Part shown: piece after piece, positions 39,363-48,931 of the stretch
How positions within the stretch are numbered: position 1 is the stretch's first letter
Layout: every line of letters starts with the position of its first letter
Origin: Parabacteroides sp. Marseille-P3160
GTDB taxonomy: Bacteria; Bacteroidota; Bacteroidia; Bacteroidales; Tannerellaceae
NCBI RefSeq assembly: GCF_900162725.1
Contig: NZ_LT799418.1
Span: 757,525 to 808,263 of the forward strand
DNA length: 50,739 bases
Direction of reading: 5' to 3'
Notes under the pieces: model-generated
Told to the model about the DNA's origin: nothing
Seen by the model: the letters and a program-made list of their open reading frames with translations, nothing else
Databases searched by the model: none
Position numbers and translations under genes: made by a program

Positions 39363-41642
39363 TTAGTCGTTGTTATTATAAGAAAAAGGAGGCGTTGTTT
39401 TCCCAAATTTTGTAGCATTAGGCCCCATTTTGAATTTAAACACCGCCCCGTTTTTGATATCGCTGTGTTTAAACCAGGCCTGTTTCATATTCTTACCATT
39501 TCGGGTCACTGATTCTACATATTTATTTTCTTCCGATGCATTTTCTCCATCAATTACTATCTTTTTCCCATTTTCCATTTGGATTGTTACTTTTTTATAA
39601 CGAGGGCCGTTTACCAGATAAAGATCCTGCCCTGCTACCGGGAAAAAACCCAATCTTGAAAATATAAACCAACTGCTCATAGCCCCGGAATCATCATCTC
39701 CGGGATAGATGCTCCTTGTAAAATTCTCAGACACCTTTCTGACATAAAAAGAAGTGAGATCAGGGCGTAAAGCATAGACAAAAAGAAAGGGGGTAAGGAA
39801 ACAGGGTTCATTACTAATCTCTATTCGATTACCCACGTAGTATTCAAGTCGTTTGACGAAGGTCGCATCGCCACCCATAAGACCGATCAGTTTATTCATT
39901 TGATGAGGTGCATAAAAAGAATAGGTCCAACTGTCCCCCTCATAAAAGTACAGGCTATAGGAACCTTCAGGATTGGTTTTAGGATCGATAGCCATGAATT
40001 TATTGGCTGTATCTTTTGCCTGGATGAATCCCTCAAAGCCTTCGCTGGCGGTATTGGCATTCCATAGGTTAGTCCATTGAGAGCTTCTGTTCAGAAAGCG
40101 GGTTTTATCATCTTTCCTGCCCAGACCTCCGGCAACCACGGAGGTGCAATAATCATTATAAGCAAATTCAAGGGTTTTCGATGCAGAGGCATGGGACATT
40201 TTGGGAATCGTATTGAAGGGTACCCACCCCCGATCGTTCTCCCGGTAGTAAGGCGTTCTTCCCGAAACTGTCGCATGCCCTTTAAGCAGATTGTATGCGT
40301 CGTTCCAATTAATGCCGGAAACGCCTTTCACATAAGCGTCAGCAACTAATACATCCACAGCGTCTCCTCCCTGTATCATATCTCCCGCGCCACATAACAA
40401 GGCATCATAGGCATAGCCGTAGTGCTTAAATACCTCGCAAAACGATTTTATATTATCCCGTACCACCTGCTCTTTTATGAGGGTCAAAAGAGGAAATTCT
40501 GTCCTGTAAGTATCCCAGACACACAATTGATCGTCGTAATAGGGGCCGGAATAATCCCACGGACAATCTCCGGTTCTGTCCTTTGGAGAAATTAAGGCAT
40601 GATATAAGGCTGTATAGAAAATGATTTTTTCACCTTGGGAAATGGTTTCATCGTCGATCAGAATGCTGCTTAATGCTTTATTCCATATATCGGCCGCGTC
40701 GGTTTTAACCTGGTCAAAATCCCAGACCGGTATTTCACTGGCCAAAAAATTCTCGGCGTTTGCAATGCTTTTGGTCGATATGGCTACTTTCAGATAAATT
40801 TTTTCTTCCTTCGATACATTGAATTTCAGATAGCATCCCACCCCGTCTCCCGAAATAGAGTCGGATCTTTCATGTAATTTCCGCTCATCGTTTCTGAACA
40901 TGCCATGACTGATTAATGGCTTGCTGAATTGAATGGCATAATATATTTTCCCTTTTGAATAATACCATCCGTCATTGATCGATACATAACCTGTAATCGT
41001 ATTCTTTGCAGAATCATAATTTGCAGTAGAATAAGTCGATTTGGAAAACAAGGAGTGGGAGGGGTAAATGACTATACTGGCTTCGCCATTCCGGGCTTCA
41101 GGGTAACTAAAACGGAAAATCGAAGCATGATCGGCAGAAGCGATCTCCGTTTTAATTCCAAACTTCGTTAAATCAACGGAATAATAATCCGGCCGGATTT
41201 CTTCATAGGCTTTTTCAGAATCATGACCGGTAGGAGTATTGTCATCCCAGCAATCCAATCCAATTTGAGGAGAAACAAGAAAATTGCCATATTTATATAC
41301 CGAACCGGTATTAATAACCGTAAAACCTGTTATTTTCCCATTCGCGTTATAGCCTGTCCTTGTTTCCGGAGTATGAGGGCATGGACGTATGGAACCAAAA
41401 GGAAGAGATATTCCAAATGAACAATTGCCTTCTACTATCCCGATATGTTGATCTACATATTGCAATAGATCTCTTACCTCAAACGATGAAGGGTCGTTCG
41501 GGTTTACTTCCTTTGGCGATAGACCGATATTTTGCAACTGTTGTTTGTTGTCCCGGTCTGTTTTCGTACGGGGAGAGGCAATCAAACTGCAATTAATCCA
41601 TAAGAGTAAAAAACAAAAAATGTGAACGGTTCTTAGTTTCAT
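39363..41642 (-). CDS. GH92 exo-alpha-mannosidase
   Basis: 759 aa with a signal peptide (cleavage near LIASP). The N-domain has LPFGSIRPCPHTPETRTGYN and ITGFTVINTGS, the GH92 substrate loop. The helical domain has WDTYRTEFPLLTLI, and GDSWTYSFYAPHQMNKLIGL. Then YPGDDDSGAMSSWFIFSRLG (about 640-660), holding the calcium/catalytic Asp cluster typical of GH92. The C-terminal beta domain starts FFPVAGQDLYLVNGP. Calcium-dependent, removes terminal alpha-mannose, as on N-glycans and mannan. It starts 6 bases after the upstream GH92. Confidence 0.88.
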   Translation of the reverse strand: MKLRTVHIFCFLLLWINCSLIASPRTKTDRDNKQQLQNIGLSPKEVNPNDPSSFEVRDLLQYVDQHIGIVEGNCSFGISLPFGSIRPCPHTPETRTGYNANGKITGFTVINTGSVYKYGNFLVSPQIGLDCWDDNTPTGHDSEKAYEEIRPDYYSVDLTKFGIKTEIASADHASIFRFSYPEARNGEASIVIYPSHSLFSKSTYSTANYDSAKNTITGYVSINDGWYYSKGKIYYAIQFSKPLISHGMFRNDERKLHERSDSISGDGVGCYLKFNVSKEEKIYLKVAISTKSIANAENFLASEIPVWDFDQVKTDAADIWNKALSSILIDDETISQGEKIIFYTALYHALISPKDRTGDCPWDYSGPYYDDQLCVWDTYRTEFPLLTLIKEQVVRDNIKSFCEVFKHYGYAYDALLCGAGDMIQGGDAVDVLVADAYVKGVSGINWNDAYNLLKGHATVSGRTPYYRENDRGWVPFNTIPKMSHASASKTLEFAYNDYCTSVVAGGLGRKDDKTRFLNRSSQWTNLWNANTASEGFEGFIQAKDTANKFMAIDPKTNPEGSYSLYFYEGDSWTYSFYAPHQMNKLIGLMGGDATFVKRLEYYVGNRIEISNEPCFLTPFLFVYALRPDLTSFYVRKVSENFTRSIYPGDDDSGAMSSWFIFSRLGFFPVAGQDLYLVNGPRYKKVTIQMENGKKIVIDGENASEENKYVESVTRNGKNMKQAWFKHSDIKNGAVFKFKMGPNATKFGKTTPPFSYNNND

Positions 41643-41648
41643 GTTTTC

Positions 41649-43865
41649 TTATTTAGTTATCGATTTATAGTCGTTATAAGAAGGAGGAGCGTCTGTTTCT
41701 TTGCTACCCCATATTAAATCGGGTTTGTCACCCATCTGTAATTCCAATGCGCCTCCATTTGCCAGATCCTGATGGGTAAACCATGGTTTATTTAAATTTT
41801 TTCCGTTAAGACTGGCACTTTGTATGTACTTATTTTGATCTGAATTATTGGGTGCATGAATCATAAATTGCTTTCCGTTGGGAAGTTCAATTGTTATTTT
41901 GCTGAAAACCGGACTTCCGATATTATAAATAGGAATACCGGGTGTTACAGGGAAAAATCCCATCATCGAAAACACGACAAAAGAAGACATTCCCCCGCCG
42001 TCTTCATCACCGGGCATCCCGAACAGATTATCTGTAAACCAGGTGTCAAGCAGCATGCGAATACGTTTTTGTGTTTTCCATGGCGCGCCGAGATAATTGT
42101 ATAAATAAGGAATATGTAAACCGGGTTCATTGCCCATGGCAAACTGTCCTACCAAACCTGATGCGTCTGGCTGTATGTACCAAAATCTGAACTTCGGCAG
42201 GCCGAGGTCTTCACGAAATAGTTGGTCGAGCTTTGCTTCGGCTTGCTTTTTTCCTCCCATGAGGTTAAATAATCCTTGCAAATCATGTTTAGCCGCCCAG
42301 TTAAATGTATATGCATTATTTTCGGTAAAGCATTCGCGTCCTGCAAAACGGGGATCATAAGGTTCGATCCACTCGCCGTTCTTATCTTTAGGCCAAACAA
42401 AACCTTTATCGACACGGAATACATTACGATAATTCAATGAACGGTTTAAAAACAGTTCGCGATCTTTTTTATAACCTGCAAAATCGGCCATCTGTGCGAT
42501 ACACCAGTCACTGTAACTGTTGTCGATCGTGACGGATACGCTTTGTCTTTTTTCCCAATCCGCATCCACTTCCTTTACGGTTTCTTCCTCGCCGGGCCAC
42601 AAGCCGGGCATATAGCCTTTTTCATTATAAAAAGAGTCGAGAGAGGTTGCCGGCCCATTATTCCATGGCAAAAGTGTTGCTTCCAAAGAACCTTTTTTAA
42701 TACCCTCATACGCCTTGTTAAAATCGAAATCACGCAACCCTTTCGCCCAGGCATCGGTCATCCAAATGGCGGCATTATTTCCCGTCATGGCAGGCCAATC
42801 TCCAAACACAACGGCAAATGACGGCATCCAACCTCCTTGTTCATACATGGTTATATAAGAACGAATCTGTTCTTGGGCTTTTTCCGGATTGAGAATCATA
42901 AATAAGGGTTCCAAGGCTCTATAGGTATCCCAGAGCCAATTGTCTACATAAAAAGGTTTGTCGGAACGATGAATTTTGTGGTCGAAAGCGCTGTAATACC
43001 GTCCGTATTCGTTGATGTCGACCATACGCTCGTAACAACGATACAATGAGGTATAAAATACACGCTTCTGAGCCTGGGTTCCTCCTTCCACCTTAATTTG
43101 GGACATGACTTTATCCCATGCTTTATACCCTGCTTTCTTCACGGCATCGAAATCCCATCCGGGTATCTCATTATATAAATTCTGTTTAGCTTGTTCAACA
43201 CTGATATAAGATATCCCATATTTGAACCGGACGGTTTTCCATTTATCGCTTAATTGCAATAATACTTGTTGTTTGTTATTATTCCGGTACTGGACATCGG
43301 TAACCTCTGCATCCGTTTCAGCATAGAAATAGGCTTTCATTCCGTTAAAATGGTCAATGCCGGTAATGACCTTGTTATTTACCTGTACTTCTCCCTCCTG
43401 GTTATGAATGCCGATACGAAAGTAATTGAGTTGTTTTTCCGAGAAGGTTACCTGAAAGATAGCGCTTCTTTCGGATGCCGTGAATTCGATCCTATCATTT
43501 TTCATTTCTGAAATTGCCTGGTAATAATAGGGGGTGGTTTGTTCACTCTCAATGATAAAAGTTTTATCCCATAAACCGGTATGTCCGCTTACCGGAAGAA
43601 ACCGGAAAACATTAGCGATCCGGTGCGATGCAACGTTCAGCGGAAAGTAACGGATTTGGTCATCTAATTGGTCTTTTTTCATCGGATAGCAACGCAACAT
43701 GCAGTTAGGTAGTTGTACTGTGGGACGAGTAGGTTCCAGAATAAGGCCTACCCCGCCAATCGTAGGATCCACATATGATAAGTTGGATTGAGCAAAAGCT
43801 ATAGGCGAAATAAAAAACAGGACTATTAAAATATAATTTCTAAACATAACATTTTCATTAATCAT
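41649..43865 (-). CDS. GH92 exo-alpha-mannosidase, second paralog
   Basis: 738 aa from ATG 43865, which overlaps the upstream stop as ATGA; an alternative ATG six codons in (MFRNYILIV) gives a better signal peptide. Mature part: YVDPTIGGVGLILEPTRPTV, WLWDTYRALEPLFMILNPEK, GGWMPSFAVVFGDWPAMTGN. GMPGDEDGGGMSSFVVFSMM (about 620-640) is the GH92 acidic cluster, and MGFFPVTPGIPIYNIGSP follows. It is quite divergent from the next gene, so it likely has a different linkage preference. Translationally coupled to its upstream neighbour. Confidence 0.87.
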   Translation of the reverse strand: MINENVMFRNYILIVLFFISPIAFAQSNLSYVDPTIGGVGLILEPTRPTVQLPNCMLRCYPMKKDQLDDQIRYFPLNVASHRIANVFRFLPVSGHTGLWDKTFIIESEQTTPYYYQAISEMKNDRIEFTASERSAIFQVTFSEKQLNYFRIGIHNQEGEVQVNNKVITGIDHFNGMKAYFYAETDAEVTDVQYRNNNKQQVLLQLSDKWKTVRFKYGISYISVEQAKQNLYNEIPGWDFDAVKKAGYKAWDKVMSQIKVEGGTQAQKRVFYTSLYRCYERMVDINEYGRYYSAFDHKIHRSDKPFYVDNWLWDTYRALEPLFMILNPEKAQEQIRSYITMYEQGGWMPSFAVVFGDWPAMTGNNAAIWMTDAWAKGLRDFDFNKAYEGIKKGSLEATLLPWNNGPATSLDSFYNEKGYMPGLWPGEEETVKEVDADWEKRQSVSVTIDNSYSDWCIAQMADFAGYKKDRELFLNRSLNYRNVFRVDKGFVWPKDKNGEWIEPYDPRFAGRECFTENNAYTFNWAAKHDLQGLFNLMGGKKQAEAKLDQLFREDLGLPKFRFWYIQPDASGLVGQFAMGNEPGLHIPYLYNYLGAPWKTQKRIRMLLDTWFTDNLFGMPGDEDGGGMSSFVVFSMMGFFPVTPGIPIYNIGSPVFSKITIELPNGKQFMIHAPNNSDQNKYIQSASLNGKNLNKPWFTHQDLANGGALELQMGDKPDLIWGSKETDAPPSYNDYKSITK

Positions 43866-45154
43866 TGATTTAATTTATTTAGTCCTTCGATAGTTTTTAT
43901 GGCAGACCATAACACTCCGGCCGTTCCCCGATATTCTCCCGATCCTTTAGGTATGCCGTCATGCGACCACCATTCATAAAAACCATTATACTCGATTGTC
44001 CGGTCAAGCATAGGAGATATAGCCTCATACGCTTCGGCATAAAAACCATTAACGGCAAGCTGTTTAACCATTCTTGCCCCGAACCATGTCCAATCGCCTC
44101 CATTCTGATAGCCGTAATTTCCACATTGATATAGGCCGGTATTTTTAAAATACCCGACAGGATAGAATGGATATATGGTTAAACCGATGGATTGAGCGTT
44201 TGCTTTTTGAACATTTCTTTTCATCTGCTGATATGAATTCAGGATTTCTTCCTTTGACAAGAATCCTGCCTCTATGGCAACTGCCGTTCCTCCGTGGTAA
44301 TAAATTTCCAACTCATCAAATTCATCAGGAAAAGGCGATTTATCCAAATAAAGATGAGGAATGAATTTTTGACGTTCCTCGTCCCATAGATATGTCCTTG
44401 CTTTTTTTGTTATATTATTACAAGTTGCAGACCAAAATTCTTTATTGTGTGTTGTAACAGACATAAAATCTTTTATTGCAATGACAAACATCGCATTGTC
44501 ATAAATATCCACACACAGATGCGAAGAACTGTCTAAAAAAACGCCCCATTCATGCTCGGGTTGTACATCTCCCCAATCGATTGTAGTAGCTCCCCACAGC
44601 AAACCATACTTATCGGAATAACGATGATTTAAAAGATAATACATTGCATTCTCCATACGTGATAACACGGATAAACCGTCAACCTGCTCCTGCAATATAA
44701 CCGTGTCGCCAGTGGCTCTGATGTATTTTGCCACAGCTTGCACCAATGATGTTTCCTGATCGGTTTCAACCGTATTTTTGTGAGCCATAAAACCTGGAGC
44801 ACTATCGGAATATCTGTACTTATAAGATTCGTGAGCTTTGTCTTTAGGTACATAACCATCTGGAATATCTCCGTCTTTTTCCTGAAAATGGAAAAAAGTC
44901 AATAGGACGTTTCTTATTTTTTGGGATTGTCCTGTTTCACACGCCAGTTCGAGGAAAGTATTAAGATCTCTAATCCAAATCTCATTATAATTTCCACCGG
45001 CATTAAATCCTGTCCTTATTAATTCTTCTGCTTTATTTACAACAGTTTCCAAACGTTTGTCGTCGGCTATTTGCTTCTTCAATTCCCTATTCCGGCTCCC
45101 AAAGAATAACATTAAAAAGACAGGGAAAAAAGTAATTAAAAAATATTTATTCAT
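43862..45154 (-). CDS. GH63/MGH1-like glycoside hydrolase
   Basis: About 430 aa from ATG 45154 (MNKYFLITFFPVFLMLFFGS). The longer in-frame start would overlap the previous gene by 83 bases and lacks a signal, so it is rejected. The (alpha/alpha)6 barrel shows NYNEIWIRDLNTFLELACET (about 60-80), KNTVETDQETSLVQAVAKYI, and LWGATTIDWGDVQPEHEWGV. Then NYGYQNGGDWTWFGARMVKQ and YEWWSHDGIPKGSGEYRGTA, the last resembling mannosylglycerate/trehalase-type hydrolases. Acidic candidates: D in WIRD, D in TIDWGD, E in YEWW. Exported or lipid-anchored; acts on an alpha-linked sugar. Confidence 0.72.
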   Translation of the reverse strand: MNKYFLITFFPVFLMLFFGSRNRELKKQIADDKRLETVVNKAEELIRTGFNAGGNYNEIWIRDLNTFLELACETGQSQKIRNVLLTFFHFQEKDGDIPDGYVPKDKAHESYKYRYSDSAPGFMAHKNTVETDQETSLVQAVAKYIRATGDTVILQEQVDGLSVLSRMENAMYYLLNHRYSDKYGLLWGATTIDWGDVQPEHEWGVFLDSSSHLCVDIYDNAMFVIAIKDFMSVTTHNKEFWSATCNNITKKARTYLWDEERQKFIPHLYLDKSPFPDEFDELEIYYHGGTAVAIEAGFLSKEEILNSYQQMKRNVQKANAQSIGLTIYPFYPVGYFKNTGLYQCGNYGYQNGGDWTWFGARMVKQLAVNGFYAEAYEAISPMLDRTIEYNGFYEWWSHDGIPKGSGEYRGTAGVLWSAIKTIEGLNKLNQ

Positions 45155-45167
45155 GACAAAAAATATA

Positions 45168-47120
45168 TTAATGTAATGGAACATTTCCGCTTGCCGCATC
45201 CGGATTCTGTTTGAGCCAGATGCGATATAATTCAAAGAAAGTCGGGGCATCCAATAACTCTATATTCGGATTGAGTTTTCCGAGTTCCTCCATTATCTCT
45301 ACATACCAACCGGGAGTTTTCAGGATATTGCGGAACCAATGAAACGGAATCGGACGTTCGGCAACCCTTTGCGCTATACGCTGCGCCCCCTCTTTCGGAT
45401 TTTGCTGTATGTCTTCATCCGATCGCAAAACCGGCATATCACCATGTAGCAGAGTTAACGGTACTTTTTGCGGAACAATGCCATTCGGACTGAACGAGGC
45501 ATAACAATCCAGTCCTTTTGAGGATAAACCCGGAGCATGCCCGTCAATAACAAAACCGGTTATACTTAACCCCCATTTATCGTAGTATTTCTTACAATGA
45601 TTAGCCCATGCATCCAATCCTCCGGGCAATCCGGATATATCGCGCGGTTCTTGTAACATCCCCGGCATTAGATATCCGGCGCCATTATCGGCAGCGGCAA
45701 AATAATCGTTGGGCGTCGCCGTTTTACGGAAATTATGCAGAACCATAGGCGCCCGTTCCTGTAAGACAGGACTTATGCACCACATCAGGGGAAGTTTCCC
45801 TCTATCGGGGTGATCCCAAATTGTCGGCGTAAGTTGAGTTATCCATGACGAAGCATCATAATCCCCTACATAAAAGATCATAAATTCCCGATTTTTAAAA
45901 TCTACTTTCCCATCTTCTGTCAGGTAACCGCGTTTCTTCAGTTCTTCATGAGTTACCCATTTCTGCGGATATTTTTTTTCAAGCGGGAAGTGTTGCCAAA
46001 ATGAGGCATTAGCCAAAGCTCCATACCCTATGGCATCGGCATCCTTAAAAGCATTATATGCGCTGATGATGCGACTGAATTCCCATTCGGTAGCCACATC
46101 GTCATGCTGTCCACCTGCCCGTTGGGTATATTTGAAAGCCCAAGCCGGAAATCCTCCGATATAACAGAATTTCTCACCATTATTTAACCTGTACGCCTCC
46201 GAAAGGAATTCTTTAAGTGTAGATAAATCGTTTCCAATCATTTGAGAAGTGTCATCAGTAGCTGGTTCATCCCCCCATGGGGAAAGATCAAAGAAAAAAG
46301 CGCGTTTACTGACAAAGAAATCATGGTTAGTCAATGTATGGTGGTTCATTCCTGCCGCCATAGGATTATCGCGCCATTTTTGATCGATATAGTAAGCTCC
46401 ATATCCTCCATTGCACCTTCCTTTTTTCATATATTTTTCAATAAACCAGATGTATGGATCATTTTTAATAGACCCTGTTGAATTTCTATTTGTTTCGGGA
46501 ATATTCCCCTGACCTGTAAACATTGGAGAACCGTCTTTATTGATTAGCCATGCTTTTACTTTTAATTTGGGGCCTTTAGATACCAATCTGGTGTATAAAC
46601 TATTAGGAGACGCATCATACCTAATTGCAATTAAATTTTCAATTCCGGCTACAGCCGAAGCCACATTACTGGTAGCCGCTATTCGGGAATCATAAACTAC
46701 TGCTCCGTCTATATCATTTTTATAGGCTTCAACCAATGATATAATATCATTATAGACAATCGTATCTTTTCCGTGTAACCATTCTCCTGGTTTCCGATAT
46801 TTATTCCACCAATAGCTATCAATCTCAATACCCGACTCAACAACATAATTTATATACAGTCGGGGGGCATTTCTATTTACAATTCCCTGGAGTGTGGATA
46901 CTGCATGGATGTCGTCCCACAAAGACAATACCCGCAAACTATCTGTGAGATTGTATTTAAGCGTGTATTTTAGGTCATACATCCCAATAGCCTCAGAATT
47001 TTGTTTTTTGTATGAACCTATAAACAACAGCACAGTTATAACAAACAACGTTTTCTTGAATATTAAATGCAAACCATAACATTTGTGCTTATCTAAAATG
47101 AGAAATCTGAAGTTATTCAT
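45168..47120 (-). CDS. GxGYxYP family putative glycoside hydrolase
   Basis: 650 aa. Hydrophobic segment at about 22-38; the first ATG may be upstream of the true start. The N-terminal domain has LWDDIHAVSTLQGIVNRNAP (about 68-87), typical of the GxGYxYP N-domain. DNGAGYLMPGMLQEP (about 480) is the name-giving motif, in the variant GAGYLMP. It ends with EIMEELGKLNPNIELLDAPT and FFELYRIWLKQNP. The family is found in Bacteroidetes PULs and is thought to be hydrolytic, but no activity is firmly assigned. It lies 13 bases before the GH63-like gene. Confidence 0.78.
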   Translation of the reverse strand: MNNFRFLILDKHKCYGLHLIFKKTLFVITVLLFIGSYKKQNSEAIGMYDLKYTLKYNLTDSLRVLSLWDDIHAVSTLQGIVNRNAPRLYINYVVESGIEIDSYWWNKYRKPGEWLHGKDTIVYNDIISLVEAYKNDIDGAVVYDSRIAATSNVASAVAGIENLIAIRYDASPNSLYTRLVSKGPKLKVKAWLINKDGSPMFTGQGNIPETNRNSTGSIKNDPYIWFIEKYMKKGRCNGGYGAYYIDQKWRDNPMAAGMNHHTLTNHDFFVSKRAFFFDLSPWGDEPATDDTSQMIGNDLSTLKEFLSEAYRLNNGEKFCYIGGFPAWAFKYTQRAGGQHDDVATEWEFSRIISAYNAFKDADAIGYGALANASFWQHFPLEKKYPQKWVTHEELKKRGYLTEDGKVDFKNREFMIFYVGDYDASSWITQLTPTIWDHPDRGKLPLMWCISPVLQERAPMVLHNFRKTATPNDYFAAADNGAGYLMPGMLQEPRDISGLPGGLDAWANHCKKYYDKWGLSITGFVIDGHAPGLSSKGLDCYASFSPNGIVPQKVPLTLLHGDMPVLRSDEDIQQNPKEGAQRIAQRVAERPIPFHWFRNILKTPGWYVEIMEELGKLNPNIELLDAPTFFELYRIWLKQNPDAASGNVPLH

Positions 47121-47196
47121 ATCAATTAGGTTTATGTATCATGATTGTATTTAAATCATATCTGTAATTTGCAACGCAATGTCATAATTTTATTTT

Positions 47197-47343
47197 CTAT
47201 CTCAAGAATTTACCATTGTAATCCAACCCATCGCAATTCAAGTATCTATTTAAAGAAGCAACCAAGATAACTTCATTACCAAAGGCATTGAGAGGCAGAA
47301 GCCGGATTAGAAAAACTGAAAATCTGAATTTAAAATTTGTCAT
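47197..47343 (-). other. 48-codon frame in the gap before the GxGYxYP gene
   Basis: MTNFKFRFSVFLIRLLPLNA followed by FGNEVILVASLNRYLNCDG and a stop. Not recognised. It could be a scrap of a lost PUL gene or chance. The rest of the 266-base gap (47121-47387) shows nothing else. Confidence 0.2.
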
Positions 47344-47387
47344 TACTACATATTTTCGTTATAGGTTAATTAAAGAAAATAAAAAAA

Positions 47388-48632
47388 TCAGGGTAATAAA
47401 TTGAATGGATTTTCACTTTTATCCAAACACCCTACAGCCTGTATTACTGCATGTTCATTTAAAACAGTGATCGGTTTATCGGAGACATAATCCCTCATTC
47501 TGCATCCAAAAATTGAGATGGTCAGTTTCCGGTCTCCTTTCACCAGAAGAAAATCTTGGGATTTGTTTTCCGGAACGGTTGTCAGGGCAGGGTTGGCCCC
47601 GGAAAATGATTCAACATTACTTAGGGAAGTATGCCCTTGTCCTTCAATGATGATCGGATGAATGTTTTCAACAACTTCTCCACAATTAGCAATGATTGAT
47701 CCTTGTGAAATTTGCCAGTTCCTGTTTTTGGTATTATTGCCTTTTTTATGAATTCCGACTGTCACACAATCGAAATTAAAATTTGTGAGTTGTCCGTATG
47801 TTTCGCCTTCCAATAAGATACCGCCATAAGTACCGAATGTAAACAGATCAATTAACTGAGCATTGTCCGTGTGATTGATTGCATAGGCAAAAGTTTTATT
47901 TGATACTACTGCGTCGACTATCTTTCGGCTATATTGTCCCCCGATAAAACGTTGACAAGCCGGATTGACGTGGCAATGCAAAATACGAGGAATATCGTAA
48001 CAATAATCAATCTCAATAAATTTACCACTTAAAGGATATCCATAACAGTGCTCGAAGATCATCAACTCGCAATTATAATTCGGATCAGCACAAAAATCCA
48101 TAGCCGTGTATTCACCATAAAAAGTCAGGCATGAAAGATATACACCTTGCGTGGAACTTGTTTTGGATACTTGGATAGTGGCAGGATAAGGAATTATTTT
48201 TTGGGGGTCTGTTATGGTTTGTTCTGAGTACCAAAATTGAATTCCTTTTATTTGGGTTCCGGTTTCTACCGTAATAAAAACATGGCTGGTGTCCGTTATT
48301 TGAAAAACACTGCCCACGGGTTGCTTTTTCACAGGGTGTCGCGTTCCCCGTGGTGTTGGTCCATGCACTCCGATCAACGATACATTCTTTTTTAATATGA
48401 TACCGCCTTCCAAGTGATAGGGTTCATCTGAAGGTTCAACAAAAAGAGCTGTTCCGCTTGAAGAACTCCAATCAATTGCCTTTTGCAGGTTTTCTTTATT
48501 TATTTTCGGATTATTCTCCGGAAGCACGCCAAATTCCCGAATACTTCTGTAATTGGTTCCCATGCATGTGAAACTTAATAGGATAAAACACACAGGGAGA
48601 ATAACATGGATGTTTAGTGGTATTTGTTTCAT
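47388..48632 (-). CDS. secreted right-handed beta-helix protein (pectate-lyase-superfamily-like)
   Basis: 414 aa with signal peptide (cleavage near FTCMG). SIREFGVLPENNPKINKENL QKAID-type opening (about 29-50) and ALFVEPSDEPYHLEGGIILK are the Pectate_lyase_3-like start. After that come regular short beta turns (KNVSLIGVHG, GSVFQITDTS, TQIKGIQFWY, STQGVYLSCLTFYG). No canonical GH28 catalytic triad was seen. Probably a glycan-binding or lyase/hydrolase-type surface protein, and the first structural gene of the LacI-controlled block. Confidence 0.7.
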   Translation of the reverse strand: MKQIPLNIHVILPVCFILLSFTCMGTNYRSIREFGVLPENNPKINKENLQKAIDWSSSSGTALFVEPSDEPYHLEGGIILKKNVSLIGVHGPTPRGTRHPVKKQPVGSVFQITDTSHVFITVETGTQIKGIQFWYSEQTITDPQKIIPYPATIQVSKTSSTQGVYLSCLTFYGEYTAMDFCADPNYNCELMIFEHCYGYPLSGKFIEIDYCYDIPRILHCHVNPACQRFIGGQYSRKIVDAVVSNKTFAYAINHTDNAQLIDLFTFGTYGGILLEGETYGQLTNFNFDCVTVGIHKKGNNTKNRNWQISQGSIIANCGEVVENIHPIIIEGQGHTSLSNVESFSGANPALTTVPENKSQDFLLVKGDRKLTISIFGCRMRDYVSDKPITVLNEHAVIQAVGCLDKSENPFNLLP

Positions 48633-48680
48633 TATTTTTTAACTAAGGTTACAGACCTGTTTTTTATTTTTATTAGCAGC

Positions 48681-48827
48681 CTAAACAATGATTGTTCGGC
48701 TTTGAAAAGAAAAAGATAAATAAATTCCCATACTTTTTCCCAATACCGTTGAAGGTACAACCGTTAATCCAACGACAGTCGTTGCGCCTGCCCGGATAAA
48801 TTTTTTTCTCGACATTTTTCTCGACAT
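48681..48827 (-). pseudogene. Tat-type signal peptide remnant, probably of a Gfo/Idh/MocA oxidoreductase
   Basis: A 48-codon frame: MSRKMSRKKFIRAGATTVVG then LTVVPSTVLGKSMG. It diverges into LSFSFQSRTIIV and stops. The SRKKFI box, hydrophobic stretch and SxVLGK cleavage region are typical of Tat-exported Bacteroidetes oxidoreductases of the Gfo/Idh/MocA type. The catalytic part is gone. It lies between the operator at 48882 and the beta-helix gene, so the first gene of the operon appears to have been lost. Confidence 0.65.
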
Positions 48828-48881
48828 AATTCTCTGTTTATTTATTTAAACACCATTTGGCATTATTGTTTTTTTATGCTA

Positions 48882-48892
48882 AACCGGTTGAC
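48882..48892 (-). promoter_or_regulatory. candidate LacI-family operator, hydrolase block
   Basis: Minus strand GTCAACCGGTT with the palindromic core AACCGGTT. The same 11 bases occur before the LacI gene at 49953. It lies between the LacI stop and the head of the hydrolase block. Confidence 0.6.
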
Positions 48893-48931
48893 TTATTACT
48901 TAAAAAATTGGCTTTCATTATTAATAAAAAT

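Noticed and set aside
43862-45250. Longer start for the GH63-like gene at 45250
   Set aside because: Would overlap the GxGYxYP gene by 83 bases and bury the signal peptide; ATG 45154 places the signal at the N-terminus.
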